In this document: piece by piece, positions 5,745-5,809 of the stretch
Layout of the letters: every line of letters starts with the position of its first letter
How positions within the stretch are numbered: the first letter of the stretch is position 1
Source of the DNA: DASUSF01 sp036375275
GTDB taxonomy: Bacteria; Pseudomonadota; Alphaproteobacteria; Geminicoccales; Geminicoccaceae
DNA: 5,809 nucleotides
NCBI GenBank assembly: GCA_036375275.1
Contig: DASUSF010000361.1
Location: 1 to 5,809, forward strand
Direction: 5' to 3'
Notes under the pieces: generated by a model
Database searches by the model: none
The model's input: the letters and a program-made list of their open reading frames with translations, nothing else
Told to the model about the DNA's origin: nothing
Program-made: the position numbers and the translations under genes

Positions 5745-5809
5745 ATGGTCGTCGTGGAACTCGTGGTCGGGCTGCTCCTCCTGTTCGCCGGCGGCGAGTT
5801 CCTGGTGCG
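5745..5809 (+). CDS. N-terminus of a membrane protein, probably a calcium/sodium antiporter
   Basis: Only 21 full codons are present, reading MVVVELVVGLLLLFAGGEFL and one further Val before the window ends. The start is supported by the AAAGGAGGT site seven bases upstream. The peptide is a hydrophobic first membrane helix ending in a Gly-Gly-Glu motif, as in the first helix of bacterial Na+/Ca2+ exchanger (YrbG-like, CaCA superfamily) proteins, which typically begin with a GLxLLxxGGExLV pattern. That resemblance is the only basis for the call; the alpha-repeat ion-binding motifs would lie beyond the window. The gene begins 82 bases after the patatin-like gene on the same strand, so co-transcription is possible. 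A weak -10-like TATACG at 5694-5699 has no good -35 partner. Confidence 0.6.
   Translation, partial: MVVVELVVGLLLLFAGGEFLV

Noticed and set aside
1..5809. Search for mobile elements, CRISPR arrays, tRNA or rRNA genes, or a defence system
   Set aside because: No spaced direct-repeat array, transposase-like frame, tRNA-like fold or nuclease/helicase motif was seen; all long coding stretches are explained by the genes listed.

Overview
The window is very GC-rich (about 70% by eye) and its codons end overwhelmingly in G or C. Together with two MttB-family methyltransferase genes and a GC-rich intergenic hairpin repeat of a kind common in proteobacteria, this suggests an alphaproteobacterium, perhaps of the Rhodospirillales sort. 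That placement is an inference; no rRNA or other marker gene is present.

Layout. (1) Bases 1-183 hold the 3' end of a trimethylamine methyltransferase (MttB) family gene on the + strand, cut by the window edge. (2) Bases 184-341 hold nested GC-rich inverted repeats that look like a two-way transcription stop. (3) Bases 342-1874 hold a complete MttB-family gene on the - strand, convergent with the first. Their last 61 codons align without a gap and are about 90% identical in DNA, so the pair is a tail-to-tail duplication. (4) Bases 1875-2145 are a divergent intergenic region with small palindromes that may be operators. (5) Bases 2146-3798 encode a 550-residue animal-type haem peroxidase on the + strand. 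It keeps the distal Gln/Asp/His, the catalytic Arg, the proximal His and both carboxylates that link haem covalently in mammalian peroxidases. (6) Bases 3799-3907 hold two hairpins, one with the stop codon in its loop, then a plausible sigma70-type promoter. (7) Bases 3908-5662 encode a 584-residue patatin-like phospholipase with a Ser-Asp dyad. (8) From 5745 the first 21 codons of a membrane protein resembling a calcium/sodium antiporter follow a near-perfect Shine-Dalgarno sequence and run off the window.

How the genes relate. The window looks like a row of separately transcribed metabolic or stress genes rather than one dedicated system. No mobile element, CRISPR array, tRNA or recognised defence gene was seen. 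The most interesting points are the inverted MttB pair, the bacterial peroxidase with myeloperoxidase-like haem-linking residues, and its position next to a lipid acyl hydrolase. That last pairing invites a lipid-oxidation idea, but the peroxidase lacks the tyrosine a cyclooxygenase-type enzyme would need.
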